DNA of 64,000 nucleotides. Origin: Acidisoma cellulosilyticum (GTDB taxonomy: Bacteria; Pseudomonadota; Alphaproteobacteria; Acetobacterales; Acetobacteraceae). Positions 8,682-17,080 of the stretch are shown piece by piece. The translations under genes and the position numbers were made by a program. The notes under the pieces were generated by a model, which made no database searches, had not been told where the DNA came from, and was given only the letters and a program-made list of their open reading frames with translations. Location of the stretch: assembly GCF_020621385.1 (NCBI RefSeq), contig NZ_JAESVA010000005.1, positions 372,001 through 436,000 of the forward strand. Reading direction: 5' to 3'. Every line of letters starts with the position of its first letter. The stretch's first letter is position 1.

Positions 8682-11432
8682 ATGCTGCTTGCGCTTCGTT
8701 CCTTTCAGATTCAGGGAAAGCTCGAAGCGGCGGAGCGCAATTTCACACGCATCCTCTCAGCGACACCCCAGCATATTCATGCCCGCATCGGCCTCGGCTA
8801 TTGCGCCTGGCTGGCGGGGGACCTCGGCCGCGCCGCCCAAGCCTTCGACGAGGCCGCAGCCCTCGATCCGGCGGACGAGGATGCGGTCACGGATTGCGCA
8901 ACCGCTCTGGCTCAGATCGGCAAACACGCAGCCGCGGATGCGTTCCTCGCGCAAAGACCGCAGACGCCGCGGTTATTGATCGCGCGTGGCACCATCGCCG
9001 AGCAACAGGGCGAGGATGATCGCGCGCGGGGCTTCTACCAGGCCGCGCTGGACAGCGAGGAGAAGCCGGGCGAAGCGGCGTTTCAACGTCTGATCACCCT
9101 GCATCGCCGGGCCGGACGGTTCGACGCGGCGCTTGCGGTCGCGGAGGGGCTGGCGGCATCGGACAAGCAAAGGGGCGCCACAGCGGCGCAGGCCCGCGGC
9201 GCGATCTATCTCGCCATCGGCCGCAGCGATGATGCCATCGATGCTTTTCGTGCTGGCCTGGCGGCTGACCCGGATTCGGAGACCTGCGCGCTTGCCTTGG
9301 CGCGGGAATGGCGCCGCCGCGGGCGCCATGAGGATGCAGCCGCTGTGCTCGCTGACCGGCCCGAGACGGTGTCTTTGCTGCTCGAACGGAGCGAACTGGC
9401 TCTCGCGATGCGTGACCCGGACGCTGCACGGGGTCATGCGCAGGCGGCGGACCGCCTGCAGCCCAAGCGCCCCGAAGCGCTGGTTCAGCTCTGTCGGATC
9501 GAAATCGATCGCGGAGACTATGCGGCGGCGCGGGCGGCGGCTGACCTCATTCCCGGCAAAGGGGCGGAGTTCAAGGCGGTGCATTTGCGCGCTCTGCTCG
9601 ATATCGCGCGCGCGAGGGAGGATGACAGGGAGGCAGAGGCCGTTCTGTCACAGCTCGTCACGCTGCTGCCCAGCGATGCCCTTATGCGCGTCGAACACGC
9701 GCGCGCGCTGCGCAAACTGGGGCAAGGTGTCGCGGCGGCAGCCGAGGTGATGCTGGCCCTTGACTGGGATCCAAGGTCCACCGCCGCGCTCGGCGAGGCC
9801 GGAGAGCGGGCGCAAAAAGACGACGACTACGAAACCGCGCGGCATTTCTTTCGCCGCGTGCTCGACATCGCGCCCGATCACATTTTCCACCATCTCCGCC
9901 TTGTCCGGCTTCTGCAGACCATGGGCAGCGACGAGGAGATGCAGGCGCTCGAAGCCTGTAACGCGAGATTCGGCGATGTCGCGGATCTGCGGAGCGAGGC
10001 TGTCCGTCGCTTGCGCGAGGCGGGCAATCTTGAGGAAGCTTTGGCGGCGGCGGCGGCGGCGACATCCGCCCATCCGGGCAGTTTCGCTCTATGGGTCGAT
10101 TATCTGGACCTTTCCCTTCGGTTGCGTCCGGTCGCCGAGGTCGAGCGGCTGCTCGCGCGCATACCCGCGCAGAACCGCAGGGAGGAGCTTGTTGTCCTAT
10201 TGCATCGGGCGCGGCTGGCCATCCGCCTGAACAGGCGTGACGAGGCCCGCCTTATCCTGGAAAAGGGGCTGTTGCAGGACCCCCATAACCGATCCTATCT
10301 CAACGAGCTTTTCCTGCTCAGCCTTTGGCGTAACGATGTGGAAGACGCGACCAGGCATCATCTGCACCTTGCAAGTCTGTCCCTGGTCGAACGGCGTATG
10401 AACGGCCAGACAATCAACGCATCGCAATCCCATAACGGTCAGATGATCAATGACCTGAAGCTGGATGCGGAGGCGATGGAGGCTTTGCATCAGAGCGAGC
10501 ACGGCACCAGCCGCGGTCGCATCCGCCGGCTGATGGAGCTTGTGCGGGAACGGCCGGACCATATTCCGACCGCTCAGGCTCTTGTCGTCACGGCCATGGA
10601 GGCGGGGCGCTTCGCGCCGCCGCCTCGGGATGCAGCGGCAGCACAGGTGGCGCATGCCCATATCCCGCAGCGCGTCGCGCAATATTGGGATGAGGATCCG
10701 CCGCCGGCCGATCTGCGTGCCATTTCTGACAGCTGGCGTCAGATCAATCCGGGCTACGAATATCGGCTCTATAATGACAAGACTGCGCGCGCCTATCTGC
10801 AGGAACGGCTGCCTGCCGGCGCATTGCAGGCCTATCTGCGCGCCCGGGACGCAACGACCAGGGCCGATCTTTTCCGTCTGGCGGTGCTGGTGCTGGACGG
10901 CGGGATCTGGGCGGATATGGACGACCGTTGCCTGAAGCCGGTCGGCCAATTGTTCAGGCCCGCGGACCTTGCCGTTTTCTGGCAGGAGAGAAGCGGCCAT
11001 ATCTGCAACAATTTCATGGCGGCGGCCCCAAACCATCCGATCCTGCGCCGCGCCCTTGTGACCGCTGTCACGGCGATCAATCGCGGGGATCATGACAAGG
11101 TCTGGATGCTGACCGGACCGGGTCTGATCACGCGGTCTTTTGCGCAGGAGATGGCAGCGTCCGGAGAATTGTGGTCATCCTGGCTCGGTCAGGTCAATGT
11201 CATCGGCGAATTCGATCTTTGGCCTGTCGTCGGCATGCATTGTGCGGCGCTCTATAAGCGGCAGGGCCGTCACTGGCACAAGGAAGCCTTTCAGCAGGCG
11301 AAGCCGAGGCCGGGTGCCCGGGCAATCGCCGATGCCGGCGATCTCGACGGCACCCCCCGGTCCCCGACATCCGCCGTCGCCAGTGCGCCGTCGGATCAGC
11401 CGAGCTTGGCGGCCGCTTCGGCCTCGGACTGA
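8682..11432 (+). CDS. TPR-repeat protein fused to a GT32-type glycosyltransferase
   Basis: About 916 residues. Residues 1-600 are Ala/Arg/Leu-rich helical repeats of tetratricopeptide type (for example IHARIGLGYCAWLAGDLGRA). Residues from about 660 form a glycosyltransferase of the DXD sugar-binding (GT32/Gly_transf_sug) family: IPQRVAQYWDEDPPP, then ATTRADLFRLAVL and the metal and nucleotide-sugar motif GGIWADMDD (740-748), then NNFMAAAPNHPIL. It probably transfers a sugar to a protein or glycan, with the TPR part presenting the acceptor. It follows the Hint protein on the same strand after a terminator. I chose ATG 8682; an upstream GTG at 8628 is in frame but adds a non-TPR leader. The last 40 residues are low complexity. 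Confidence 0.8.
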   Translation: MLLALRSFQIQGKLEAAERNFTRILSATPQHIHARIGLGYCAWLAGDLGRAAQAFDEAAALDPADEDAVTDCATALAQIGKHAAADAFLAQRPQTPRLLIARGTIAEQQGEDDRARGFYQAALDSEEKPGEAAFQRLITLHRRAGRFDAALAVAEGLAASDKQRGATAAQARGAIYLAIGRSDDAIDAFRAGLAADPDSETCALALAREWRRRGRHEDAAAVLADRPETVSLLLERSELALAMRDPDAARGHAQAADRLQPKRPEALVQLCRIEIDRGDYAAARAAADLIPGKGAEFKAVHLRALLDIARAREDDREAEAVLSQLVTLLPSDALMRVEHARALRKLGQGVAAAAEVMLALDWDPRSTAALGEAGERAQKDDDYETARHFFRRVLDIAPDHIFHHLRLVRLLQTMGSDEEMQALEACNARFGDVADLRSEAVRRLREAGNLEEALAAAAAATSAHPGSFALWVDYLDLSLRLRPVAEVERLLARIPAQNRREELVVLLHRARLAIRLNRRDEARLILEKGLLQDPHNRSYLNELFLLSLWRNDVEDATRHHLHLASLSLVERRMNGQTINASQSHNGQMINDLKLDAEAMEALHQSEHGTSRGRIRRLMELVRERPDHIPTAQALVVTAMEAGRFAPPPRDAAAAQVAHAHIPQRVAQYWDEDPPPADLRAISDSWRQINPGYEYRLYNDKTARAYLQERLPAGALQAYLRARDATTRADLFRLAVLVLDGGIWADMDDRCLKPVGQLFRPADLAVFWQERSGHICNNFMAAAPNHPILRRALVTAVTAINRGDHDKVWMLTGPGLITRSFAQEMAASGELWSSWLGQVNVIGEFDLWPVVGMHCAALYKRQGRHWHKEAFQQAKPRPGARAIADAGDLDGTPRSPTSAVASAPSDQPSLAAASASD

Positions 11433-11459
11433 CGCGGACCTCTGCTCACAGGATCGGAT

Positions 11460-11481
11460 GATGTCAGCTTAGGCTGACATC
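11460..11481 (+). terminator. hairpin after the glycosyltransferase gene
   Basis: Perfect 9-bp inverted repeat GATGTCAGC/GCTGACATC with a 4-nt loop, 28 bp after the stop codon. There is no T-run behind it, so it may be an RNA-stabilising hairpin rather than a true terminator. Confidence 0.35.
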
Positions 11482-11485
11482 CTGA

Positions 11486-11680
11486 AGTCCGTCAGGTTTA
11501 GGTGGAAACGCCCCAAAATCTGTCCTGCGCGGGCCTGGCCGGCCGCACCCCGACCCGCGCATCTACCCGACGCAGCAAGCAATCGGCCGGCTGGGCGCCG
11601 CGGCGGGTAGGTCCGGGGCGCGTAGCCCGCGCAACAAGTGCGCGGATGACAAATTATCTATTAAAACCTGACAGACTCTA
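11486..11680 (+). repeat. MITE-like dispersed repeat, copy B
   Basis: 195 bp with inverted ends AGTCCGTCAGGTTTAG (11486-11501) and TTAAAACCTGACAGACTCTA (11661-11680). The interior GGAAACGCCCC and TCTGTCCTGCGC matches copies A and D. It is GC-rich internally and lies in the otherwise AT-rich gap before aqpZ. No reading frame. Confidence 0.8.
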
Positions 11681-11751
11681 GGTCCGAGGCGCGCAGCCCG
11701 CGTAACAAGTGCGTGGATGACGCATTATCTATTAAAATCAAGCAGGCTCTA
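11608..11751 (+). repeat. 71-bp tandem duplication of the copy B right end
   Basis: Two units, 11608-11678 and 11679-11749, each beginning TAGGTCCG and containing CAAGTGCG, GGATGACG and ATTATCTATTAAAA, most bases identical. The second unit's terminal repeat has decayed (ATCAAGCAGGCTCTA). The remaining sequence to 11950 is AT-rich without genes. Confidence 0.75.
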
Positions 11752-11950
11752 ATAATAAAATATTATCATAATGAAATAAGAACAAAACAATAAAATGTTT
11801 GAAATTTAAAAATTCGTTAATCAATCTTTTTATTTAAAGCTATCTTTCAGTATTGGTTGCGTTGAAAACAATTGATCTAGCATTTGTTATTATGGACAGG
11901 TTTTTTTTGATCGGCTATTGCACGAGATCAAGAAAGAGGGAGCGTTCTCC

Positions 11951-12694
11951 GTGCTTCAGACGGACATGCAGCGGCGCCTCGTGGCTGAATTCATCGGCAC
12001 TTTCTGGCTCGTCTTCGGAGGTTGCGGTGCCGCAATTTTTTCGGCGGCCTTTCCCCAGCTCGGCATCGGCTTCGTGGGCGTCGCCTTCGCCTTCGGATTG
12101 ACGGTCCTCAGCATGGCCTATGCCGTCGGGCATATTTCCGGTGGCCATTTCAACCCTGCGGTGACGCTCGGCCTGTGGTCGGCGGGACGTTGCGCCAACA
12201 AGCATGTGCTGCCCTATGTCATTGTGCAGGTCGTCGCCGCGATCGTCGCTGCGGCAGCGCTTTATCTCATCGCGTCCGGTAAGCCGGGCTGGGTGCCGGG
12301 CGGTTTCGCGGCCAACGGCTACGGCGCGCTCAGCCCCGGAAAATTCGGCATGGCGTCCTGCTTCTTTGCGGAATTCCTGCTGACCTTCTTCTTTCTGATG
12401 ATCATCATCGGCACGACGTCCAAAGGGGCAGCCAGCGGTTTCGCAGGCATCCCGATCGGACTGGCGCTGACGCTCATCCACCTGATTTCGATCCCGATCA
12501 CCAATACCTCGGTCAATCCCGCGCGCAGCACCGGCCCGGCTTTGTTCGCGGGCGGTGCCTATACGGCGCAGCTTTGGCTGTTCTGGCTGGCACCGATCCT
12601 GGGAGCGCTGGCGGCGGGTGCCCTGGCACGCGTTCTCTGGGAACCGATGACCATCACCGAGACGGTCATCATCGAGGAAAGCCGCGTGGCCTAG
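11951..12694 (+). CDS. aqpZ: aquaporin Z-type water channel
   Basis: 247-residue MIP-family channel for water movement across the inner membrane. Both pore signatures are present: GGHFNPAVT with NPA at residues 68-70 and SVNPARS with NPA at 189-191. Arg192 follows the second NPA, and His177 is in place for the narrow aromatic/arginine filter of water-selective AqpZ channels. Six hydrophobic helices are evident. I chose GTG 11951 because AAGAGGGAG lies about 8 bp upstream; a TTG at 11918 adds 11 unlikely residues. The stop codon TAG is the first part of a dispersed palindromic repeat (12691-12797). Confidence 0.93.
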   Translation: MLQTDMQRRLVAEFIGTFWLVFGGCGAAIFSAAFPQLGIGFVGVAFAFGLTVLSMAYAVGHISGGHFNPAVTLGLWSAGRCANKHVLPYVIVQVVAAIVAAAALYLIASGKPGWVPGGFAANGYGALSPGKFGMASCFFAEFLLTFFFLMIIIGTTSKGAASGFAGIPIGLALTLIHLISIPITNTSVNPARSTGPALFAGGAYTAQLWLFWLAPILGALAAGALARVLWEPMTITETVIIEESRVA

Positions 12695-12797
12695 AGCATA
12701 TCCCGGTCAGATGGAATCATCTGTCCGGGTGAAGATGCTCGCAAAACAATAAACTAGAGCGGCACCTGTGAGCATAAGCGAACAGGAAACGCTCTAG
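12691..12797 (+). repeat. composite palindromic repeat, copy 1
   Basis: 107 bp: CTAGAGCAT, an imperfect hairpin around CAGATGGAATCATCTG, then CTCGCAAAACAATAA and a second block AGAGCGG...GAAACGCTCTAG with complementary ends. It matches 25127-25237 along its whole length. It overlaps the aqpZ stop codon and ends just before the convergent SDR gene, where it may act as a bidirectional terminator. Confidence 0.85.
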
Positions 12798-12815
12798 GGC
12801 AGCATCTGCTCAGCC

Positions 12816-13649
12816 TTACACCTCCGTCGGATAATCCGTGCTCAGCGTTACGGCCTCCCAGGTGTCGATTTCCGCGTTCACATCGGCCAGTTTCGCCCGC
12901 GCGCGGCGCAGCGCGTCCGACCCCAGCAGCAGATGCAGCGGCGGCGCGGCACTATCGACCAAAGCGATGATCGCCATCGCCGCGCGGTCCGGGTCGCCGA
13001 TCTGCTTTCCGGCCATGCCGTCCATATAGGCCAGCGCCTTGCCGACGGTCGGGGCATAGGCGTCCGCGACATCGGATTTGCTGCGGCGGATCGAATGATC
13101 GGACAGGAAATCCGTGCGGAAACCGCCGGGTGCCACGGCCGTCACCGTAAGTCCGAACGGCGCCACTTCCTGTGCCAGCGCCGCCGACAATCCCTCCATG
13201 GCGAATTTGGTCGCGGCGTAGAGCGCGGAGGAGGCCATGGGCGCGCGGCCGGCGATGGAGGTCACATTGATGATATGCCCGGCACCTTGCGCGCGCAGGC
13301 GCGGCAATGCCGCGCGGATGAGCTGGAACGGCCCGAAGACATTGACGGCGAACAGCCGCGCCACTTCCGCGTCGCTCGCTTCCTCGGCAGCGCCCAGCAA
13401 CCCGTAGCCGGCATTATTGACGATGACGTCGATACGCCCGGTCAGCGCGAAAGCCCGCGTCACAGTCTCGGTGACGGATGTCGCATCGGTGATTTCCAGC
13501 GGCAGAATATGCAGCTGGCCCTGGCCGACCGCGATATCGGGCTGCCCCTCGCGCACCGTGCCGATCACGGTATCGCCGCGCGCCAGCGCCGCCTCGGCCA
13601 TTGCCTTGCCCAAGCCCCGGCCGATGCCGGTGATAAGCCATGTCGTCAT
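12816..13649 (-). CDS. short-chain dehydrogenase/reductase
   Basis: 277 residues, classical SDR fold for NAD(P)-dependent oxidation or reduction of an unidentified substrate. The cofactor motif TGIGRGLG is at residues 7-14, NNAG at 78-81, and the catalytic Tyr144-x3-Lys148 in LYAATK with Ser131 upstream. The start ATG at 13649 is preceded by AAGGAG; a longer frame beginning at 13688 lacks a ribosome site. It is divergent from the LysR gene at 13744, the usual arrangement of a LysR regulator and its target. Confidence 0.88.
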   Translation of the reverse strand: MTTWLITGIGRGLGKAMAEAALARGDTVIGTVREGQPDIAVGQGQLHILPLEITDATSVTETVTRAFALTGRIDVIVNNAGYGLLGAAEEASDAEVARLFAVNVFGPFQLIRAALPRLRAQGAGHIINVTSIAGRAPMASSALYAATKFAMEGLSAALAQEVAPFGLTVTAVAPGGFRTDFLSDHSIRRSKSDVADAYAPTVGKALAYMDGMAGKQIGDPDRAAMAIIALVDSAAPPLHLLLGSDALRRARAKLADVNAEIDTWEAVTLSTDYPTEV

Positions 13650-13743
13650 GATCTTTCTCCTTGAAGACAAGGAGAGACATAGACCCATGCCGAGACAGGA
13701 TAATCCGCGATCTGCTACAGGGGTTGCTTAGCTACACTTACTA

Positions 13744-14682
13744 ATGCCGGAGAGGCCGATGGTACAGCCCGCCGATTACGGAGCCTTGCGCGCTTTTGCG
13801 GCGGTGGCTGAGACGCTGAGCTTCGCGCGCGCGGCCGAAACCCTGGGCGTGTCATCCTCGGCGCTCAGCCAGACCATCCGCGGTTTGGAGGATCGCGTCG
13901 GTGCGCGGTTGCTGAACCGCACCACGCGCAGCGTGTCGCTGACCGAGGCCGGCACGAATCTGTTGCATGAGGCGCGGCCGGCGATTGACGCCCTGGCGGC
14001 TGCTTTCGGGCGAGCCCGGCACAGTGAGGGCCGCCCGGCGGGTGTCGTGAAAATTCTGTCTTTCCGGATCGCCGCCGACATCTTTCTTCTGCCCATGCTT
14101 GCCCGCTTCCAGCAGAATTTTCCCGCTGTCGTGCTGGACATCACGCTGGATGACGCGGTGGTCGATCTCGTCGCCGCCGGTTTCGATGCCGGCATCCGCG
14201 TGGGGGAGGTGATCGAGCGTGATATGGTGGCGGTGAAGCTGGGCGACGCGATCCGTCAGATCGCGGTTGCCTCGCCCGCCTATATCGCGGAATGCGGCGC
14301 GCCGGACAGCCCGGCCGATCTGCTGCATCACCGCTGCATCAACTGGCGCTGGCCGGGAAAGACCACGCTCTATGAATGGGAATTCTGCGAGAATGACCGC
14401 TGGTTCTCGGTCGCGGTCGATGGCCCGCTGATCGTCAATAGCCGCGCCTTCGCGGTGCAGGCGGCAGCAAACGGCGTCGGCATTGCCTTCGTAAAGGATT
14501 CCGACGCCGCCGGGTTGATCGCCGAAGGGACGCTGGTGCCGTTGCTGGAGCAATGGTCGGCGCCCTTCGAGGGTTTCTATCTCTGCTATCCCCAGCAACG
14601 GCATATGGCGCCCGCGATACGCGCCTTCATCGACGCGCTGACAGCATCGGTGAAGGCAGGCTCTCAGCCCTTGGCCCAGTAA
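13744..14682 (+). CDS. LysR-family transcriptional regulator
   Basis: 312 residues. N-terminal winged helix-turn-helix about 10-70 (FAAVAETLSFARAAETLGVSSSALSQTIRGLE), then a substrate-binding domain of the CrgA/DsdC-like group ending AIRAFIDAL. Divergent from the SDR gene with 94 bp between them, so it probably controls that gene. ATG 13744 and ATG 13759 are both possible starts; the second gives the more usual N-terminus. Its 3' end overlaps the convergent NmrA-like gene by 19 bp. Confidence 0.88.
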   Translation: MPERPMVQPADYGALRAFAAVAETLSFARAAETLGVSSSALSQTIRGLEDRVGARLLNRTTRSVSLTEAGTNLLHEARPAIDALAAAFGRARHSEGRPAGVVKILSFRIAADIFLLPMLARFQQNFPAVVLDITLDDAVVDLVAAGFDAGIRVGEVIERDMVAVKLGDAIRQIAVASPAYIAECGAPDSPADLLHHRCINWRWPGKTTLYEWEFCENDRWFSVAVDGPLIVNSRAFAVQAAANGVGIAFVKDSDAAGLIAEGTLVPLLEQWSAPFEGFYLCYPQQRHMAPAIRAFIDALTASVKAGSQPLAQ

Positions 14683-15542
14683 AGGGCCGCGTCGGCCGCG
14701 AAGGCGGCGTAGGATCGCGGCGCATGGCCCAGCAGGGTCGTCAGCCGCGCGATGCTATCGGGCGAGGCGACGGCGCCATCCGCCTGATAGCGGGCGAACA
14801 TCAGCCGCAGATCCAGCGCGTGCCAGGCGGGCAGCATGCCCTTCATGCGCTGTTCCATGACCGCCAGGTCATCGCCGCCATAGCGGATCGTGCGACCCAA
14901 TACCTTGGTCCAGATCGCCGCGATGGCCTCCCCGGTCAGGCTGTCCGGCCCGACGAGGTCGTAGACCTCGCGGCCAAGCGGTGCGGCTGACTGGTCAAGC
15001 CGCGCAAGCTCGATCGCCGCTGCCTCGGCGATATCGCGGATATCGACCATGGAAACGCCCTTGGCACCGATGGGTGAGCCATAGGCGCCGGCCTTCAGCA
15101 GCACGTCCTTCTCGCGCAGATCGTTCTGGATGAAATAGGCCGGGCGCAGGATCGTGGCCGGCATATCCAGCGCTGCGATCATCCGTTCCACCGTGAATTT
15201 GCCGGCGAAATGCGGCACATCGGCATAGTCCTCGCCCTTCATGACCGACAGATAGACGACGCCCGTGACGCCGGCTTCCCGCGCGACCGTCAGCGCCAGC
15301 ATGGCCTGGGTCAGTTCGTCCGCCACATTGGGCGCGAGCAGGAACAGGGTACTGATTCCGGTCATCGCCGCGCGCAGGCTATCGACATCCGCCAGATCGC
15401 CGCGCAGGGCGGTGACGCCAGCGGGCAGTGTCGCGTTGTCCGGCGAGCGGGTCAGTGCCCGAACCTCGCGATTGAAGGGCTGCAGGGCGGCCAGAACCTG
15501 GGTGCCAATGGTGCCGGTGCTGCCGGTGACAAGAATGGTCAT
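14664..15542 (-). CDS. NmrA-like NAD(P)-binding protein (NAD-dependent epimerase/SDR family)
   Basis: 292 residues starting MTILVTGSTGTIGTQV, a Rossmann-type GxxGxxG nucleotide-binding motif of the atypical SDR/NmrA group (quinone reductase or redox-sensor relatives). The usual YxxxK catalytic pair is not obvious: VYLSVMKGEDY is the equivalent stretch. Family members act as NAD(P)H:quinone reductases or as non-catalytic redox sensors; the substrate here cannot be told. AGGAG precedes the ATG at 15542. It is divergent from a LysR gene that probably regulates it. Confidence 0.82.
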   Translation of the reverse strand: MTILVTGSTGTIGTQVLAALQPFNREVRALTRSPDNATLPAGVTALRGDLADVDSLRAAMTGISTLFLLAPNVADELTQAMLALTVAREAGVTGVVYLSVMKGEDYADVPHFAGKFTVERMIAALDMPATILRPAYFIQNDLREKDVLLKAGAYGSPIGAKGVSMVDIRDIAEAAAIELARLDQSAAPLGREVYDLVGPDSLTGEAIAAIWTKVLGRTIRYGGDDLAVMEQRMKGMLPAWHALDLRLMFARYQADGAVASPDSIARLTTLLGHAPRSYAAFAADAALYWAKG

Positions 15543-15599
15543 TCTTTCTCTCCTGATGATGGGGCGGGCATTGCTGCTTGCCTGGGGAAACAAATAATC

Positions 15600-15656
15600 G
15601 TTCCGGTTTTCAGAAGAAGACGCCAGGATAGAGACAACACGTCTCAAAAACGGAAC
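15600..15656. promoter_or_regulatory. candidate LysR operator between NmrA-like and LysR genes
   Basis: The 120-bp divergent gap holds a perfect 15-bp inverted repeat GAGACaacacGTCTC at 15631-15645, flanked by two opposed half-sites GTTCCG (15600-15605) and CGGAAC (15651-15656). Symmetric sites in such gaps are typical of LysR autoregulation. Binding is inferred. Confidence 0.45.
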
Positions 15657-15662
15657 ACGGTA

Positions 15663-16547
15663 ATGAACCTCGAAGCCCTGACCGACTTCAATCTGGTCGC
15701 CAGCCATGGCGGTTTCGGCCGCGCCAGCCGCGTCTCCGGCCGGTCCAAGGCGACGCTGTCGCGCCGGGTGGCGGAACTGGAGCAGAGCCTGGGCGTGCGG
15801 CTGATCGATCGCGGGTCCCATAGCCTGCGCCTGACCGACGAAGGCCGCAGCCTGCATGACCGGACGGATGGGCTGCTGTCGGAGATTGCGGAGGCGGGTG
15901 AGGCGGTGGTGCTGGGCGCCGCCACGCCGCGCGGCCGGTTGCGGGTCAGCGCGCCGGTCGTCTTCGCCCATGTCGTGCTCGGGCGGATCGCCGCCCGCTT
16001 CGCTTTGACCTATCCGGACGTGCAGCTTGAGATCGTGGCTGAGGACCGCAAGGTCGATCCGGTGGAGGACGGCTTTGACCTCATCATCCGGATCGATCCG
16101 TCAGCGGATGAGCAGTTGGTCGGCCGGCGCTTTCTGTATGATGAGCGGTTTGTCGTTGCGCCCCCGGATATGGCGATGCCGGAGGGTGACGGCTCTGTAG
16201 TCAGGGCCGTGCTGCTATCCGCCAGCCCGCCGGGCCAGGTCTGGCGTCTGGCCAAGGGCGAGGGCAGGGAGGTCGCGCTCACGCCGCAGCCGATCCTGCG
16301 TCTGTCATCCCTGCTGATGGTGCGGGAGGCCGTTCTGGCCGGCGCCGGGGCCGCTTTGCTGCCGAAACTGCTGGTGGCGGATGATATCGCGGCCGGCAGG
16401 CTGGTCTTATGGGGCGTGCATGCCGGGCCGCCGGTCGAAATCTGGGCTTTGCAAAGCGCCCGCCGGCTGATCGGCGCCAAGGTCCGCGCCTTCCTCGATA
16501 TCCTCGACAGGTCCTTCCCCGAGCGGATTGTCACACCTGCATCGTGA
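15663..16547 (+). CDS. LysR-family transcriptional regulator
   Basis: 294 residues: HTH about 1-60 (VASHGGFGRASRVSGRSKATLSRRVAELE), then a substrate-binding domain of the PBP2_CrgA type (RLRVSAPVVFAHVVLGRIAARF). The ATG at 15663 gives the standard MNLEALTDF start; the frame continues upstream only as a shadow of the opposite gene. Probably regulates the divergent NmrA-like gene. A MarR gene follows on the same strand after 57 bp. Confidence 0.88.
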   Translation: MNLEALTDFNLVASHGGFGRASRVSGRSKATLSRRVAELEQSLGVRLIDRGSHSLRLTDEGRSLHDRTDGLLSEIAEAGEAVVLGAATPRGRLRVSAPVVFAHVVLGRIAARFALTYPDVQLEIVAEDRKVDPVEDGFDLIIRIDPSADEQLVGRRFLYDERFVVAPPDMAMPEGDGSVVRAVLLSASPPGQVWRLAKGEGREVALTPQPILRLSSLLMVREAVLAGAGAALLPKLLVADDIAAGRLVLWGVHAGPPVEIWALQSARRLIGAKVRAFLDILDRSFPERIVTPAS

Positions 16548-16563
16548 AGGTCATCTACACAGT

Positions 16564-16579
16564 TTAACTTTGAAGTTTA
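16564..16579. promoter_or_regulatory. candidate MarR operator
   Basis: Imperfect palindrome TTAACTTTGAAGTTTA, 12 of 16 positions symmetric, centred about 33 bp before the MarR start. MarR proteins commonly bind such AT-rich dyads over their own promoter. Inference from position and symmetry. Confidence 0.4.
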
Positions 16580-16604
16580 CCTTCGTATCGGCTAAATATT
16601 GTCC

Positions 16605-17051
16605 ATGAACGGTACCGATCCCCAAACCTTGCTGGCCGCTACCCTGGCCAGCGACCTCCGCGCCATTGCCAGCAAGCTGAAGCGCCGCTTGCGCGAACAG
16701 GCGGGGACAGGGGATCTGACTCAATCCCAGATTGCGGTGCTGCTGCGTCTGGAGAAGGACGGGCCCGCGACCACCTCCACACTCGCGCGGGCGGAGGGGA
16801 TGCGTCCGCAATCCATGGGCGCGGCCATCGCGCCGATGGAAGCGGCCGGCCTTTTGGACGCCAAGCCGGACCCGCATGACGGGCGGCAGACCATCCTGTC
16901 GCTGTCGGATGCCTGTCGCACCATGATCCGGGAGGGCCGGGCGGCCCGGCAGGATTGGCTGACGCGCAAGATTGCGGCGCAGCTGTCACCCGATGAGCAG
17001 ACCACGTTGGCGACGGCCGTCCACCTGCTCAAACGCCTCGTCGAAGACTGA
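16605..17051 (+). CDS. MarR-family transcriptional regulator
   Basis: 148 residues with the winged helix of MarR/SlyA proteins: LTQSQIAVLLRLEKDGPATTSTLARAEGMRPQSM, and the wing region KPDPHDGRQTILSLS (the DxRxxxLxLT-like motif). Start ATG 16605; an in-frame TTG lies 6 bp earlier. It probably represses itself and the following isochorismatase-like gene, small membrane protein and MFS transporter, which run on the same strand from 30 bp downstream. This is a common layout for small-molecule efflux. Confidence 0.88.
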   Translation: MNGTDPQTLLAATLASDLRAIASKLKRRLREQAGTGDLTQSQIAVLLRLEKDGPATTSTLARAEGMRPQSMGAAIAPMEAAGLLDAKPDPHDGRQTILSLSDACRTMIREGRAARQDWLTRKIAAQLSPDEQTTLATAVHLLKRLVED

Positions 17052-17080
17052 TCCCGTAAAACCAAGGGAAGGAGCGACAG

